The notes: generated by a model from the letters alone, not told the origin. A DNA stretch of 64,000 nt from Persicitalea sp963716085 (GCA_963716085.1 OY970288.1:4526001-4590000), one strand, 5' to 3'; shown: positions 43,144 to 52,506, counted from the first letter of the stretch. Numbers and translations are program-made.

Positions 43144-44160
43144 ATGCTCATTGATCTGCGCTCCGACACCGTCACCCGGCCCACGGCCGCCATGCGCGAC
43201 GCCATGTGGTCGGCTCCCGTCGGTGACGACGTACTGGGCGACGATCCGACCGTCCTCGCCCTCGAAGAAAAAGCCGCCCAACTGTTTGGTACCGAAGCCG
43301 CGCTGTTTTGCGCGTCGGGTACCATGACCAACCAACTCGCCATCAGGGCACACACGCAGCCCGGCAGCGACGTGATTTGCGACAAGCTCTCGCACATCTA
43401 CCTCTACGAAGGTGGCGGCATCATGCTCAACTCGCTGTCGTCGGTGAAGCTGCTCGACGGCGACCGCGGCCGCCTGACCGCCGCGCAGGTAGCCGAGGCC
43501 ATCAGTCCCGACAATATCCACGCCACCGTCACCCGGTTGGTGTCGCTCGAAAACACCATGAACAAGGGAGGAGGCAGCTATTACGACTTTGCCGAAATTC
43601 GAGCCATCCGGGAAGTGTGTGACGCCCACGGCATCCCGCTCCACCTCGATGGCGCGCGGCTGTTTAATGCCCTGGTCGCGACCGGCGAAACGCCCGCGCA
43701 GCACGGCGCTGCTTTTCACTCGCTGAGTGTATGCTTGTCGAAAGGCCTGGGCTGCCCGGTGGGATCGCTGCTGCTGGGCGACGCGGCCTTCATCAAGCAA
43801 GCGCGCCGCTTCCGCAAGGCAATGGGCGGCGGCTGGCGACAGGCGGGCTTTCTGGCTGCGGCCGGTATCTACGCCCTCGACCACCACGTCGACCGCCTGG
43901 CCGATGACCATGCCCGCGCCCGTGCCATTGGCGAGATGCTCCGCCGTAAAGCCGAGGTCGTCGACATCTATCCCATCGATACCAACATCGTGATCTTCCA
44001 ACTTCCCGACACCGTCCTGGCCGCCGACTACGTGCGGCGGCTGGACATGCTGCGCGTCAAAGCTGTGGCATTCGGGAAGCATTTGGTTCGCTTCGTGACG
44101 CACCATGATTTCAACGACCACCATTTGGGAGCGTTGGAGGGGCAGTTGGGGAAGGTTTAA
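43144..44160 (+). CDS. ltaE: Low-specificity L-threonine aldolase
   Basis: The 338-residue protein is a fold-type I PLP enzyme: LIDLRSDTVTRPT at the start, DDVLGDDPTVLALEEKAA, GTEAALFCASGTMTNQLA, HLDGARLFNA and the PLP lysine in VCLSKGLGCPVGS, followed by FRKAMGGGWRQAG. It splits threonine or allo-threonine into glycine and acetaldehyde. The ATG at 43144 begins the conserved N-terminus. The gene is a single copy, running towards the secreted cupin gene on the opposite strand. Confidence 0.96.
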   Translation: MLIDLRSDTVTRPTAAMRDAMWSAPVGDDVLGDDPTVLALEEKAAQLFGTEAALFCASGTMTNQLAIRAHTQPGSDVICDKLSHIYLYEGGGIMLNSLSSVKLLDGDRGRLTAAQVAEAISPDNIHATVTRLVSLENTMNKGGGSYYDFAEIRAIREVCDAHGIPLHLDGARLFNALVATGETPAQHGAAFHSLSVCLSKGLGCPVGSLLLGDAAFIKQARRFRKAMGGGWRQAGFLAAAGIYALDHHVDRLADDHARARAIGEMLRRKAEVVDIYPIDTNIVIFQLPDTVLAADYVRRLDMLRVKAVAFGKHLVRFVTHHDFNDHHLGALEGQLGKV

Positions 44161-44195
44161 GGAGCGTCAGGGCTTTTTAACCGTATTGTGCGTTT

Positions 44196-44996
44196 TCAGC
44201 CACTCCTCCCCTTTTTGTCCAAAAAGAAATCCATCCAGACATAATACATTTCTTTTCCCTGCTCGACTTTCACCCCGTGGCTCGACCCTAATGGAATATG
44301 CAGCAGGGAGTATTCCGGGAGATTGGTTTTGGCACTGTCGGCCAAAACCGTGATGTCGTTGTCGGCCAGGCCCAGGAACAATTGCTCCAGCATGGCGTGT
44401 TCGTGCGGATCGACTTTGTCGGGACCGCTGGCCTGCACGGTTCCCATCGCGATCCTGGGGATGTATTTGTTGGGAAAGATGGTCCTGCTGACCGTATTGG
44501 GGCTTTTTATCGGTTCGGTGTAGGCTTCGCAATCGATGAATTTCTTGAAGTAAATTTTCTGGGTGTTCTCCTTCGGAAAGGTCTTCAAGTCGAGTCTGTC
44601 CTGTTCGGTCAACTTGCTCGATATTTTCAAAAAATGCAGCGTATCGTTTTTCCCGGCGTTGATCGATACGCTTTTTATCGCGTTCTGAACCAGTACGGTT
44701 TCCGGTACAATGTCAAATTTCTCTTTGTTGGCGGTGACCGTACCGTTGCCCTTCACGAAAAGGTAGATGTTCCGGAAATCGTCGTCCTGAATTTCCTTTT
44801 TCAGGGCATCGCCCGTAATCGAGATTTGGGTGACTTCGACACCGCTAATTTCGTTGGCAAGAATGGTCTTGCTGTACTCGTTCGTATTCGGTGCCAACTG
44901 CGTAGATAGATTCTCTACCTGAATTTCCTGAGCCACACACAGCGCAGACGACAGCAATGCTACCGTAAGGATTATCAAATTGTGTTTTGCTTTCAT
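44196..44996 (-). CDS. Secreted cupin-domain protein
   Basis: The 266-residue protein has a signal peptide (VALLSSALCVAQE) and two cupin-like halves. The first holds IYLFVKGNGTVTANKEKFDIV; the second carries the likely metal ligands in VDPHEHAMLEQLFLGL and the closing LLHIPLGSSHGVKVEQG. Cupins bind metal in a small beta barrel and include dioxygenases and isomerases; a secreted two-domain form without a named family is hard to place. It lies downstream of the SusC/SusD pair but after a terminator, so it is probably transcribed on its own. Confidence 0.75.
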   Translation of the reverse strand: MKAKHNLIILTVALLSSALCVAQEIQVENLSTQLAPNTNEYSKTILANEISGVEVTQISITGDALKKEIQDDDFRNIYLFVKGNGTVTANKEKFDIVPETVLVQNAIKSVSINAGKNDTLHFLKISSKLTEQDRLDLKTFPKENTQKIYFKKFIDCEAYTEPIKSPNTVSRTIFPNKYIPRIAMGTVQASGPDKVDPHEHAMLEQLFLGLADNDITVLADSAKTNLPEYSLLHIPLGSSHGVKVEQGKEMYYVWMDFFLDKKGRSG

Positions 44997-45026
44997 TACT
45001 TTTTAGTTTTGGTTCGATATTATATT

Positions 45027-45066
45027 GAAGCGTTTTACCGACCAAAAACAGTCGATAAAACGCTTC
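45027..45066 (-). terminator. Rho-independent terminator after SusD
   Basis: A 16-bp stem with one mismatch (45027-45042 with 45051-45066, loop of eight A/C bases) lies 22 bases past the SusD stop on the minus strand, before an AT-rich run. Confidence 0.75.
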
Positions 45067-45087
45067 GAGAATTGCTGTGCTTTCAGC

Positions 45088-46638
45088 TTAGTACCCCGGA
45101 TTCTGAGGGGCCAGATTTTTGTTCCTTACCAACTCATTGGCGGGCAATGGAAACAGGTAGTCCCGATTCGCTTGGAATTTTGGCTTGGCGCCTTCCAGGC
45201 CGGAAGCACTGAACACACCGTTGGGCCCGTCGGCCAGTTTTCTTCTGGCAATGTCGTACCATCTCTTGAATTCGAAGGCCAACTCCCATTTGCGCTCTTC
45301 CAATACCATGGTTGTGAACGCCGCCTTGCTCAAGCCAGCCGCAACGTCGGCCGGGTAACTTCTGGCCGGGCTGCCCGCGGCGGCGGCTCTGGCCCTGGCC
45401 CGCACCCGGTTGACATAACCAGCGGCCTCTGCCGACCCCGGCGTAGTTTCGTTCAGTGCCTCGGCGGCAATCAGCAACACTTCTGCGTAACGCATCATGA
45501 TGTAGTTGCTGTTCGTATTTCTGCCATTTCCGTTCAAAGCCGTCCCGGCCTTACGGGTGTACTTTGCAATGTGCGGGCGATTATCACCCGCCGAGTAGAA
45601 CTTTGTAAAATTCGTGAAAGGTTCAACTTTACCTTTAAAAACCCCGACGGTGTCCAAGCTGACGGCTTTTCTGTAATCCCGTCCGTCCCAGGTTCTGTAC
45701 ACACCCAACGATGGGACTAAAACGGACCATCCGCCGCCGTAGCCGTACTGCTCATCCACCCGGATGCCCGTAAATGCCGCCAGGTAATCCCGTCCCTGAT
45801 CGCCGTCGGACTGCCCGATGAAGTCGATCACAAATAGGGGTTCTTTGGAAGCGTCTATTTTAGTGACGTCGAATAAGTTCTGGTAATCTGATTCCAATCC
45901 TAAGTTATACGTTGACTCTCTGCTTATGATTTCCTTGGCTTCGGAATAGGCTTTCTGATAATCGCCCATCGTCAGGTACACATCTGCCAGATAAGCGCTG
46001 GCCGCCGATTTGGCCGGAATGGCTCTCGAAACCTGCGTGTTGGGTAACCATTCTTTGGCAAACTGCAGGTCGGCGATAATTTTCGCATACACCTCGGCCG
46101 CCGGCGTCTTGCTGATCGAAGAGGCCGCCTGGATGTCCGTCACGGGTTCGGACAGATAAGGAATCGCCCCAAACTGCCTTACCAGGTGGTAATAGACAAA
46201 CCCCCTGATAAAATAGGCTTGGGCAACGATTTTGTTTTTTGCTGCGTCATCGGCACTTACAGTTTTAGCTCCTGCAATCGCCTGGTTCGCGGCTCCAATG
46301 ATCTGGTAAGCCTTGGGCCAGTAAGACTCGATGTTCGAGTTGTCGGCCAGCACGGCTACGTCGTTGAACTGCACCCTTTCCGGATTGGAGACATTGGCGT
46401 TCAGATCCACCATATCGCTGCGCAACATCAGGGACATGGACATTTCCCTCGACATAAAGTGCCTGTGTTCCATATGCCCGTAGGCACCATTCACGGCAGT
46501 TTGAATGTCATCCAGCGAGGTAAAGAAGCTCTCGGGAGCCAAGAGCCCAACGGGGTTCTCTTCCAGGTCCGAACAGCCCACTACCGACAATCCTGCCAAT
46601 AGGGCTGCGAATACTATTTTAATTTTTTTCATGTTCAT
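45088..46638 (-). CDS. SusD/RagB family nutrient-binding outer-membrane lipoprotein
   Basis: The 516-residue protein starts with a short leader and a lipobox (SVVGC), followed by SusD features: a helical TPR-like N-terminal half with LEENPVGLLAPESFFTSLDDIQTAVNGAYG, AYFIRGFVYYHLVRQFG, and the C-terminal motif YADVLLIAAEALNE or, as here, YAEVLLIAAEAL. SusD proteins bind oligosaccharides or other ligands at the cell surface and sit over the SusC channel. It follows SusC after six bases, so the two form one operon. The ligand cannot be told from sequence. Confidence 0.93.
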   Translation of the reverse strand: MNMKKIKIVFAALLAGLSVVGCSDLEENPVGLLAPESFFTSLDDIQTAVNGAYGHMEHRHFMSREMSMSLMLRSDMVDLNANVSNPERVQFNDVAVLADNSNIESYWPKAYQIIGAANQAIAGAKTVSADDAAKNKIVAQAYFIRGFVYYHLVRQFGAIPYLSEPVTDIQAASSISKTPAAEVYAKIIADLQFAKEWLPNTQVSRAIPAKSAASAYLADVYLTMGDYQKAYSEAKEIISRESTYNLGLESDYQNLFDVTKIDASKEPLFVIDFIGQSDGDQGRDYLAAFTGIRVDEQYGYGGGWSVLVPSLGVYRTWDGRDYRKAVSLDTVGVFKGKVEPFTNFTKFYSAGDNRPHIAKYTRKAGTALNGNGRNTNSNYIMMRYAEVLLIAAEALNETTPGSAEAAGYVNRVRARARAAAAGSPARSYPADVAAGLSKAAFTTMVLEERKWELAFEFKRWYDIARRKLADGPNGVFSASGLEGAKPKFQANRDYLFPLPANELVRNKNLAPQNPGY

Positions 46639-46644
46639 TGTTGA

Positions 46645-49600
46645 TTAAAATTTCAAGTTAAGGTTGAAAGTCACTGATCTTACCGTGGGGAAGTTACCGA
46701 AATCAAATCCCTGGGTCGTGTTGCCCGATGAACTGTTGCCACCACCGGCGCCAAAGTAGCTCACCTCGGGATCCAAACCAGTGTACTTCGTGAACGTCAA
46801 CAGGTTCTGCGCACTGACCGATACTCTGACATTTTGCATCCGTAATTTCTGGGCAAACGAGGTAGGCAGGTTGTACCCGATGGCTATGTTCTTTAACCGC
46901 AGGTAACTGCCATCTTCCACAAAGCGAGAAGAAATCTCCCTGCCTCGGTTTCCTACCGCCCGAGGGATGTCGGTATCGGTATTGGTCGGGGTCCAGGAAT
47001 CAAGCACATCCCGCAGTCCATTCGAGTCTCCGTTCAGCAACTGCACTCTGGTGAGGTTGAAAACATCCCCGCCAAATGCACTTTGGAAAAAGATATTCAG
47101 ATCGAAATTTTTGTACCGAAAGTTGTTGGTGATACCCATCGTGAAATCAGGGTTCGGATCGCCAATAATCTTCTGGTCGGCGGTGGTAATTACCCCACTA
47201 CCGTCGATGTCGCTAAATAACGGGTCTCCTGCCTGAGCACCCTGAAAAGTAGCGGTTCCGGCCGGGAGGCTTTCGCCCTGATAAATGCCCTGATACTCAT
47301 AACCCCAGAAAACACCCGCCGCTTCGCCTTCGCGCAAAACGTGCGTCCGGGCCACGCTGAAATATCCGGGAGCAGCGTCCAGGAACACATCGATCCCATT
47401 GATCAATGATACCACCGTATTCTTGTTGGTCGACCAGTTGAAATCGGTCGACCAGTCGAAATCAGGCTTGTTTATGTTCCTGGTATTCAACGTGACTTCA
47501 AACCCTTTGTTATTGATCTGCCCGATGTTTCTGATGCTGGCCAGGGTCAGGAAACCGAGATATTCCGGTTGGCTCTGATCCGCCAGCAGAAGATCCTTGG
47601 TGTCGATGTTGTAGTAATCCAGGGCCAGATTAACTCGGTTGTTGAACAATCCCAAATCCAAACCAATATTGGTTTGGTAGGACGATTCCCACTTCAAATT
47701 AGGATTGGCCGATTGGTTGGGTACGACCGCGTTGACAGCCTGTCCGTTGAGTCCGGTAAAGAGCGTACCGAATCGCGCCAAAGACTGATACGCGTCGATG
47801 GCCTGATTACCCGTCACCCCGTAGCTCGCTCGGAGTTTTAGGTTAGAGATTTTGGTGCTGTTTTTTAGGAAATCTTCGTTCGATATTCTCCATCCCAAAG
47901 CCGCCGAAGGAAAAATGGCGTATTTGTTGTTGGCGGCAAAGTTGGATGCTCCATCTCTCCGCACGGTGGCCGTCACCAGGTACTTGTCGTTGTAATCGAA
48001 GTTCACCCTTCCGAACTGAGACTGGATTTCCTGTTCGGTGAAAGAAGAAGTAGGTACTTCCGTGACCGAGCTTCCTCCTAAGTTATAGAAGGAGAAGCTG
48101 TTGGAAGTGAAGCCGCTTGCGCCCGCCGTAAATCGTTCGGTAGCCGTTTTTTGGTAAGAATAACCCGCCAAAAGCGACAGATTGCCTTTGCCGATGCTTT
48201 TGTTGTAGGTCAGGTAGTTCTCGTTCAGTACGTTCGTTCTCCTGAAATTGGCGATTCTCGCTCTTCCGCCCGTGCCGCCACCGGCGGTGATGATTAGGGT
48301 CGATGGCCGGAACAGACCAAAGGTTTCGTTGGTGGTACTGAAACCCACGGTGGTCTTAAAGGCAAGACCTTTTGCTATATCATAGTTTCCGTACAGGTTG
48401 GCCCGGTACTCGTCCCTTTTGGTATTGTTCACACTTTCAGTAGCCACGGCGTAGGGGTTATCGATGTTGTCGCCGATGGAGTTGGTCGTATTCAACCCGT
48501 TGGCATCCTTGATGCCCAAGTCCGGCATAAACCTGAACATGAGCGAAATCACGTCGTCGCCCCCGCCGTTGGCCGTTTCGCCAGTCGACTGGGTAGGCAC
48601 CCCGTCCTTCACGCTTCGATTGCCGTAGAGGTTGAAGCCGAGTTTCAGTTTCTTCGTCACCTGGGCGTCGATGTTCGACAGGAAGGTCAGCTTTTCAAAG
48701 TCCGAGTTGATGATTACGCCGTTCTGCTTGAAATAGTTGGCGGAAGCGTAGAAGTTGATATTGTCTTTCCCGCCTGAGAAAGAAAACTGGTGGTTCTGGG
48801 TATTGCCCGGCCGGTACAGTAGGTCCTGCCAGTTTGTGTCGGCGGGCCCCTGAACGTAACTGGGGTTGATGGATTTTTGGTAGGCCGCAAATTCGTTGGC
48901 GTTCAGCAAATCCAGCCGGTTGGCCGTGTTCTGAACCGAATAATTGGAATTCACTTCGACGGATAGTTTACCGTTTTTACCCGTTTTAGTAGTCACCATC
49001 ACGACGCCATTCGATCCTCTCGACCCGTAAATTGCCGTGGCCGAGGCATCTTTTAAAACCTCGATGGAGGCGATGTCGTTGGGTTGGGGCATGGTGGCCC
49101 CCACAAAACCATCCACCACGATGAGCGGGGTACTGCTGGCGCTGATTGAAGTATTACCTCTAATTTTTATGCTGATCGGGGCGCCCGGCTCGCCACCGTT
49201 ATTCGACTGGACAACTACGCCCGCCGCTCGGCCTTGCAGGGCTTGTTCGGCGCTCGATAAAGGAAATGCGGTCAATTCTTCCGACTTGATCGAAGATACC
49301 GCTCCGGTGATGTCGCTCTTTTTTTGCGAGCCATAACCCACTACGACTACTTCTTCCAGCGTCTCGCTATCTACCGCTAGCTGAACATTAATGGTCGATT
49401 GATTATTCACCGGTACCTCCACTGTTTTGTAGCCGATGAAGCTAAAAATCAGCACGGAACTTTCGTCAGCCGTCAGGTTGAATTTTCCGTTCACATCGGT
49501 CACTGTTCCTTTAGAGGTTCCTTTGACCACAACGCTTACCCCTGGAAGCCCTGAGTTGTCGTCTTGTGCAGTAACGGTACCACTGATGGGCCCTTCTGCT

Positions 49601-49695
49601 GCCTGAATTTGGTGCGTACTGAATACCAACACCATCAACGGTATTAGCAGCAGTAACTTTGCCCAACTTGCTTCGATTAGAGATCTTTTTTTCAT
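46645..49695 (-). CDS. SusC/RagA family TonB-linked outer-membrane protein
   Basis: The 1016-residue protein has a signal peptide, a carboxypeptidase D-like regulatory domain (ISGTVTAQDDNSGLPGVSVVVKG), the SusC signature before the plug (VVVGYGSQKKSDITGAVSSI), a TonB plug with GDPLF-type loops, and a C-terminal 22-strand barrel ending in VRSVTFNLNLKF. It imports ligand across the outer membrane with energy from TonB. The start at 49695 gives a normal signal peptide. A perfect 30-bp palindrome about 170 bases upstream suggests repressor control. No glycoside hydrolase, sulfatase or sensor gene sits beside it. Confidence 0.96.
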   Translation of the reverse strand: MKKRSLIEASWAKLLLLIPLMVLVFSTHQIQAAEGPISGTVTAQDDNSGLPGVSVVVKGTSKGTVTDVNGKFNLTADESSVLIFSFIGYKTVEVPVNNQSTINVQLAVDSETLEEVVVVGYGSQKKSDITGAVSSIKSEELTAFPLSSAEQALQGRAAGVVVQSNNGGEPGAPISIKIRGNTSISASSTPLIVVDGFVGATMPQPNDIASIEVLKDASATAIYGSRGSNGVVMVTTKTGKNGKLSVEVNSNYSVQNTANRLDLLNANEFAAYQKSINPSYVQGPADTNWQDLLYRPGNTQNHQFSFSGGKDNINFYASANYFKQNGVIINSDFEKLTFLSNIDAQVTKKLKLGFNLYGNRSVKDGVPTQSTGETANGGGDDVISLMFRFMPDLGIKDANGLNTTNSIGDNIDNPYAVATESVNNTKRDEYRANLYGNYDIAKGLAFKTTVGFSTTNETFGLFRPSTLIITAGGGTGGRARIANFRRTNVLNENYLTYNKSIGKGNLSLLAGYSYQKTATERFTAGASGFTSNSFSFYNLGGSSVTEVPTSSFTEQEIQSQFGRVNFDYNDKYLVTATVRRDGASNFAANNKYAIFPSAALGWRISNEDFLKNSTKISNLKLRASYGVTGNQAIDAYQSLARFGTLFTGLNGQAVNAVVPNQSANPNLKWESSYQTNIGLDLGLFNNRVNLALDYYNIDTKDLLLADQSQPEYLGFLTLASIRNIGQINNKGFEVTLNTRNINKPDFDWSTDFNWSTNKNTVVSLINGIDVFLDAAPGYFSVARTHVLREGEAAGVFWGYEYQGIYQGESLPAGTATFQGAQAGDPLFSDIDGSGVITTADQKIIGDPNPDFTMGITNNFRYKNFDLNIFFQSAFGGDVFNLTRVQLLNGDSNGLRDVLDSWTPTNTDTDIPRAVGNRGREISSRFVEDGSYLRLKNIAIGYNLPTSFAQKLRMQNVRVSVSAQNLLTFTKYTGLDPEVSYFGAGGGNSSSGNTTQGFDFGNFPTVRSVTFNLNLKF

Positions 49696-49864
49696 ATTTT
49701 TCAGGTTTAACAGTTATTAGAATAGTGATACTTGATATTTTGTAGTCGAGAAGGGTTTCCCGATTTGTCTTGTACAAAGATATTTGGAAATAACGGGCTT
49801 TCAAAGAGAAAAAGTCTAGGTATTCTTTTTAAAATACAATAAAAAAGCTAAAAATCTCACCGGG

Positions 49865-49894
49865 AACGTTTCCGGTAACGCTACCGGAAACGTT
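49865..49894. promoter_or_regulatory. Palindromic operator upstream of the SusC/SusD operon
   Basis: Two perfect 13-base arms (AACGTTTCCGGTA and TACCGGAAACGTT) flank the four bases ACGC. Each arm carries the GTTTCC/GGAAAC core typical of LacI-family sites. It lies 170 bases upstream of the SusC ATG in the otherwise gene-free spacer 49696-50103. Confidence 0.6.
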
Positions 49895-49988
49895 ATCATA
49901 AAATAAAAATAATTTGAAAAAAATTAGAAAAATACTACGAATAGATATTTTTCACGGAAAAAATAAGCTGTTGTGGGTTTGCTTTTTA

Positions 49989-50050
49989 GCTGAAAGGCAA
50001 TGAGGAACTCAGGGCGATGGATGGAAAACCTGGGGCATTATACCGCCCAC
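49989..50050 (+). repeat. 61-bp dispersed repeat, left copy
   Basis: The segment (starting GCTGAAAGGCAATG) aligns in the same orientation with 57824-57884, about 47 of 61 positions identical, with the shared core CAGGGCGAT and ATGGAAAAC or GTGGAAAAC. The two copies bracket the accessory island between the SusC operator and fbp. Confidence 0.55.
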
Positions 50051-50103
50051 AGTGAAGGAAATTTCATTTTTGCTTACCTTTGGAAAAACCAAAAACCAAC
50101 CCT

Positions 50104-50313
50104 ATGCAAAGCGTTCAGTACGTTACCGATACAGAAGGCAAACCGTTGTACGTCCAGGTTCCCGTGAAGGAGTACGATAGGTTGTTGGCAGCGGCAGAGG
50201 AACTGGCGGATATCGCGGCATACAAGAAAGCCAAAAAGAATGCTGGGAAAGCAGTGCCGTTCGAGGAAGCCTTTCGTGAAATCGAAACTCACCACCAGCA
50301 ACAGGCTTCCTGA
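50104..50313 (+). CDS. Antitoxin of a RelE/ParE-type module
   Basis: From the ATG at 50104 the 69-residue protein is a short strand-helix protein (SVQYVTDTEGKPLYVQVP, then helical KEYDRLLAAAEELADIAAYKKAKK), the form of Phd/YefM- or StbD-like antitoxins. The stop TGA shares one base with the toxin ATG at 50313, the tight coupling typical of type II modules. It likely binds the toxin through its C-terminal helix (FEEAFREIE) and represses the operon with its N-terminus. The frame extends to 50080 only through a TTG. Confidence 0.75.
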   Translation: MQSVQYVTDTEGKPLYVQVPVKEYDRLLAAAEELADIAAYKKAKKNAGKAVPFEEAFREIETHHQQQAS

Positions 50314-50570
50314 TGTACAATGTTGTCATTTCGAGATACGCCATCCGTCAACTCAAGAAGATAAACAGACAAATGGTTGCTTCGCTGAAAGCAGCGATTG
50401 CCGGGTTATCCAGCAATCCAAGACCGCAAAACCATATCAAGCCAACCAATCAGGAAGCATACCGCGTCAGAGTAGGCAATTATCGCATCATTTATGAGAT
50501 TAACGACAGCGAACTGACAGTTCTGGTAGTCGAAGTAGCAGATCGAAAGAAGGTTTACAAACGGAAATGA
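50313..50570 (+). CDS. RelE/ParE family toxin
   Basis: The 85-residue protein has the compact RelE fold pattern: VVISRYAIRQLKKINRQM, then the Lys/Arg-rich region GNYRIIYEINDSELTVLVVEVADRKKVY. RelE toxins cut ribosome-bound mRNA, ParE ones target gyrase; the spacing of basic residues and the final RKKVYKR favour RelE-like. It overlaps the antitoxin by one base. An inverted repeat lies directly after the stop. Confidence 0.88.
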   Translation: MYNVVISRYAIRQLKKINRQMVASLKAAIAGLSSNPRPQNHIKPTNQEAYRVRVGNYRIIYEINDSELTVLVVEVADRKKVYKRK

Positions 50571-50577
50571 CGCTACT

Positions 50578-50602
50578 CCGTGGGCTGTGCCACAGCCCAC
50601 GG
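50578..50602. terminator. Perfect 12-bp hairpin between the toxin gene and the SocA-like gene
   Basis: The arms CCGTGGGCTGTG and CACAGCCCACGG (50578-50589, 50591-50602) have a single-base loop. It lies eight bases after the toxin stop and before the convergent SocA-like gene. The right arm overlaps a 17-base sequence also found at 50046-50062 (16 of 17 the same), on the other side of the toxin-antitoxin module. Confidence 0.6.
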
Positions 50603-50614
50603 TGAAGGAAATGC

Positions 50615-51622
50615 TCAAAGGTTCTTTAAAATAAAACCGTAATGCTGATAGCTGATGGGGCTTTTGGTTGCGACGTTGTCTATCCATCCTGATTCTTCGT
50701 GACTGCGGTCGATTAGACTGGCTGTTTTCACAAATTGAAAATGTTCGACGGTCAGGTTTAGCACTTCTAACTCACTTGCCTGGAACACACTGGTGTCTGC
50801 ACGGCGACCGGATGGCGGTTGGAAAGCTTCGAACATTTCTTCACCGCGTTCGGCGTAAACCTGCTCGAGATACCCTTGTTGAACAAGAAGATCGTTCAAA
50901 ATACGGTATTCGTCGGGAACCGGACCCATAGGAATAGCACAGTAACGCGCTCCCGAAATCGAGTATCCTGTCTTCTTGAAATGCCCAAAATCAGCGTAGA
51001 AAAGCAGTTTATTCAATCTCACCGTGTACAGGTGGTTAATTTTATCGAAGAAGAACAACACCATCTGCGCGAACTTATCGAAATTAGGCATCCGATACCC
51101 GGTGAACTGATTTGGAATTTCCATGGGATTCCAAACCGCGTTCAATACCGCAAGGTTAGCGTTATCCGGTACGACGAGCCTCTGATCGACTCGACGGAGC
51201 AAATCGGCCAACTCCCGCTCTTTCATTGCGCCCTTTCTTTCCAGAACCAATTCGCGAAAATTTCGGGCGTCCCTGGCCAGGCCAATCAGCTTCGCGTTAG
51301 AAAGACTCGGTATTTCGCCATCCTCATAGCTCCGGTACTGATTGACCCCAAAACCCATAAGCGCCGACATACTGCGCTGGCTTACGCCGTAATATTCCCT
51401 GAGCGCTTTGACCTGCTCAGGGAATAAGATGTGATTCTGTTCCCGGTACTGATTGTGAAGCTGGAGCAGGTTTAGTTCATCCAACTCTTCGGTCGTGAAT
51501 GTTTCGCCAGTATCCGCGCACTCGTAATAGTGGGCGTGAATCTGAAAAGTCTGAGATCGGTAAGTGAGCGTTTGGCTGTCTAACTTTTTAACGGCCTCTC
51601 CGCCCGTGAATGGACTGGTCAT
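50615..51622 (-). CDS. HTH plus Panacea (SocA/DUF4065) protein
   Basis: The 335-residue protein has an N-terminal segment resembling the zinc-binding or linker part of MqsA-type proteins, an HTH domain (VKALREYYGVSQRSMSALMGFGVNQYRSYEDGEIPS) and a C-terminal Panacea domain (LNKLLFYADFGHFKKTGYSISGARYCAIPMGPVPDEY). Panacea proteins act as antitoxins or proteolytic adaptors (SocA) in many toxin-antitoxin systems, here as a single gene with no obvious toxin next to it. The ATG at 51622 starts the protein. It may be a solitary regulator or the antitoxin of a lost partner. Confidence 0.8.
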   Translation of the reverse strand: MTSPFTGGEAVKKLDSQTLTYRSQTFQIHAHYYECADTGETFTTEELDELNLLQLHNQYREQNHILFPEQVKALREYYGVSQRSMSALMGFGVNQYRSYEDGEIPSLSNAKLIGLARDARNFRELVLERKGAMKERELADLLRRVDQRLVVPDNANLAVLNAVWNPMEIPNQFTGYRMPNFDKFAQMVLFFFDKINHLYTVRLNKLLFYADFGHFKKTGYSISGARYCAIPMGPVPDEYRILNDLLVQQGYLEQVYAERGEEMFEAFQPPSGRRADTSVFQASELEVLNLTVEHFQFVKTASLIDRSHEESGWIDNVATKSPISYQHYGFILKNL

Positions 51623-52143
51623 TGTTGCTTGAAAGGATAGTTCATGGGAAATTCAGCAAGGTGGCAAGTCGGCAAGGAACCGACTTGCCTCTGCTTTGGA
51701 CGTCATATTGGGCGGATGTGGTGCTTATTAAACGGTGCAAAATTAAGATTGTTACTTTATGATTGCAATTTACCTCAAAAAATATAAATATTGAACTTTT
51801 AAAGTGAATAAACAGAAAGGTAATTTGAAAACGTAGATAAGGTCATCAAAACCATCTGTTCAGCATCTTATGCCGTGCGTGATGATATGAGGATCAGCTT
51901 TGTAAATACTTTGTTTCTGGTTATTTTGCGGCGTTATCATCGTACAAAGGCCCTGCCTTTCGGTAGCAAACCGCGACTGCTTCAACGTCCAGGCCAACCT
52001 CGGGTAAATGAATCCCAGCGGATAAATGCCTGGACTAGTTAACGTTGGGCGATGTACAACTAACGGTATCTCGATCTGGCTACGGGTTCAGAATTAAAAG
52101 AATTGGTAAAGGAATTTTCGATAGCAGTAGAACTCGTAAGTTC
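51623..52143. other. 521-base spacer without a convincing gene
   Basis: I see no supported gene. A small hairpin (CAAGTCGG at 51665-51672 with CCGACTTG at 51680-51687) follows the SocA-like start. A short open stretch between about 51820 and 52040 lacks a good start and family match. Confidence 0.4.
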
Positions 52144-52506
52144 ATGGATATCAGATCAATCGTGGAAAAACTGGAAAAAGCCTTTCAGGAAAAAAAGGCA
52201 GAAGGCTTAGTCATAGACGCCATTGGCGTGGCACCTGCGTTCAGGGGGCTGGTTAAAAATTCCTATACCCTTGGCGTGAGTGCCCCTTCGATGGTGGACT
52301 GGGACGAGTACCGAAAAATAGACACGATGGTCGATCTTCTCTTTGAGGTATTGCCGGTTGAGGAAAGGGTTCTGATCAATACAGTGAAGTTCTATGACAA
52401 TAAAAAGGAACTGAGACAATATTTATCGTTCGATTTCAAAGATCAGTACAGCGAGGATTTTGAAAATGTTATCCAGTTTCAGAACGAGCTTTTTGAGGTG
52501 GCGTGA
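52144..52506 (+). CDS. Hypothetical protein
   Basis: From the ATG at 52144 the protein has 120 residues; the frame extends to a TTG at 52045. The sequence begins with a helix (IVEKLEKAFQEKKAEGLVID) and ends with acidic segments (SEDFENVIQFQNEL). Helical and strand stretches alternate, with GVAPAFRGLVKNSYTLGV in the middle. I do not recognise a family. It sits in the accessory island between the SocA-like gene and a broken toxin-antitoxin pair. Confidence 0.55.
   Translation: MDIRSIVEKLEKAFQEKKAEGLVIDAIGVAPAFRGLVKNSYTLGVSAPSMVDWDEYRKIDTMVDLLFEVLPVEERVLINTVKFYDNKKELRQYLSFDFKDQYSEDFENVIQFQNELFEVA

Noticed and set aside
51820..52040. A possible open stretch in the spacer after the SocA-like gene (reading VIKTICSASYAVRDDM)
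   Set aside because: It lacks a good start codon, ribosome binding site and any recognisable family, so I left it as spacer.
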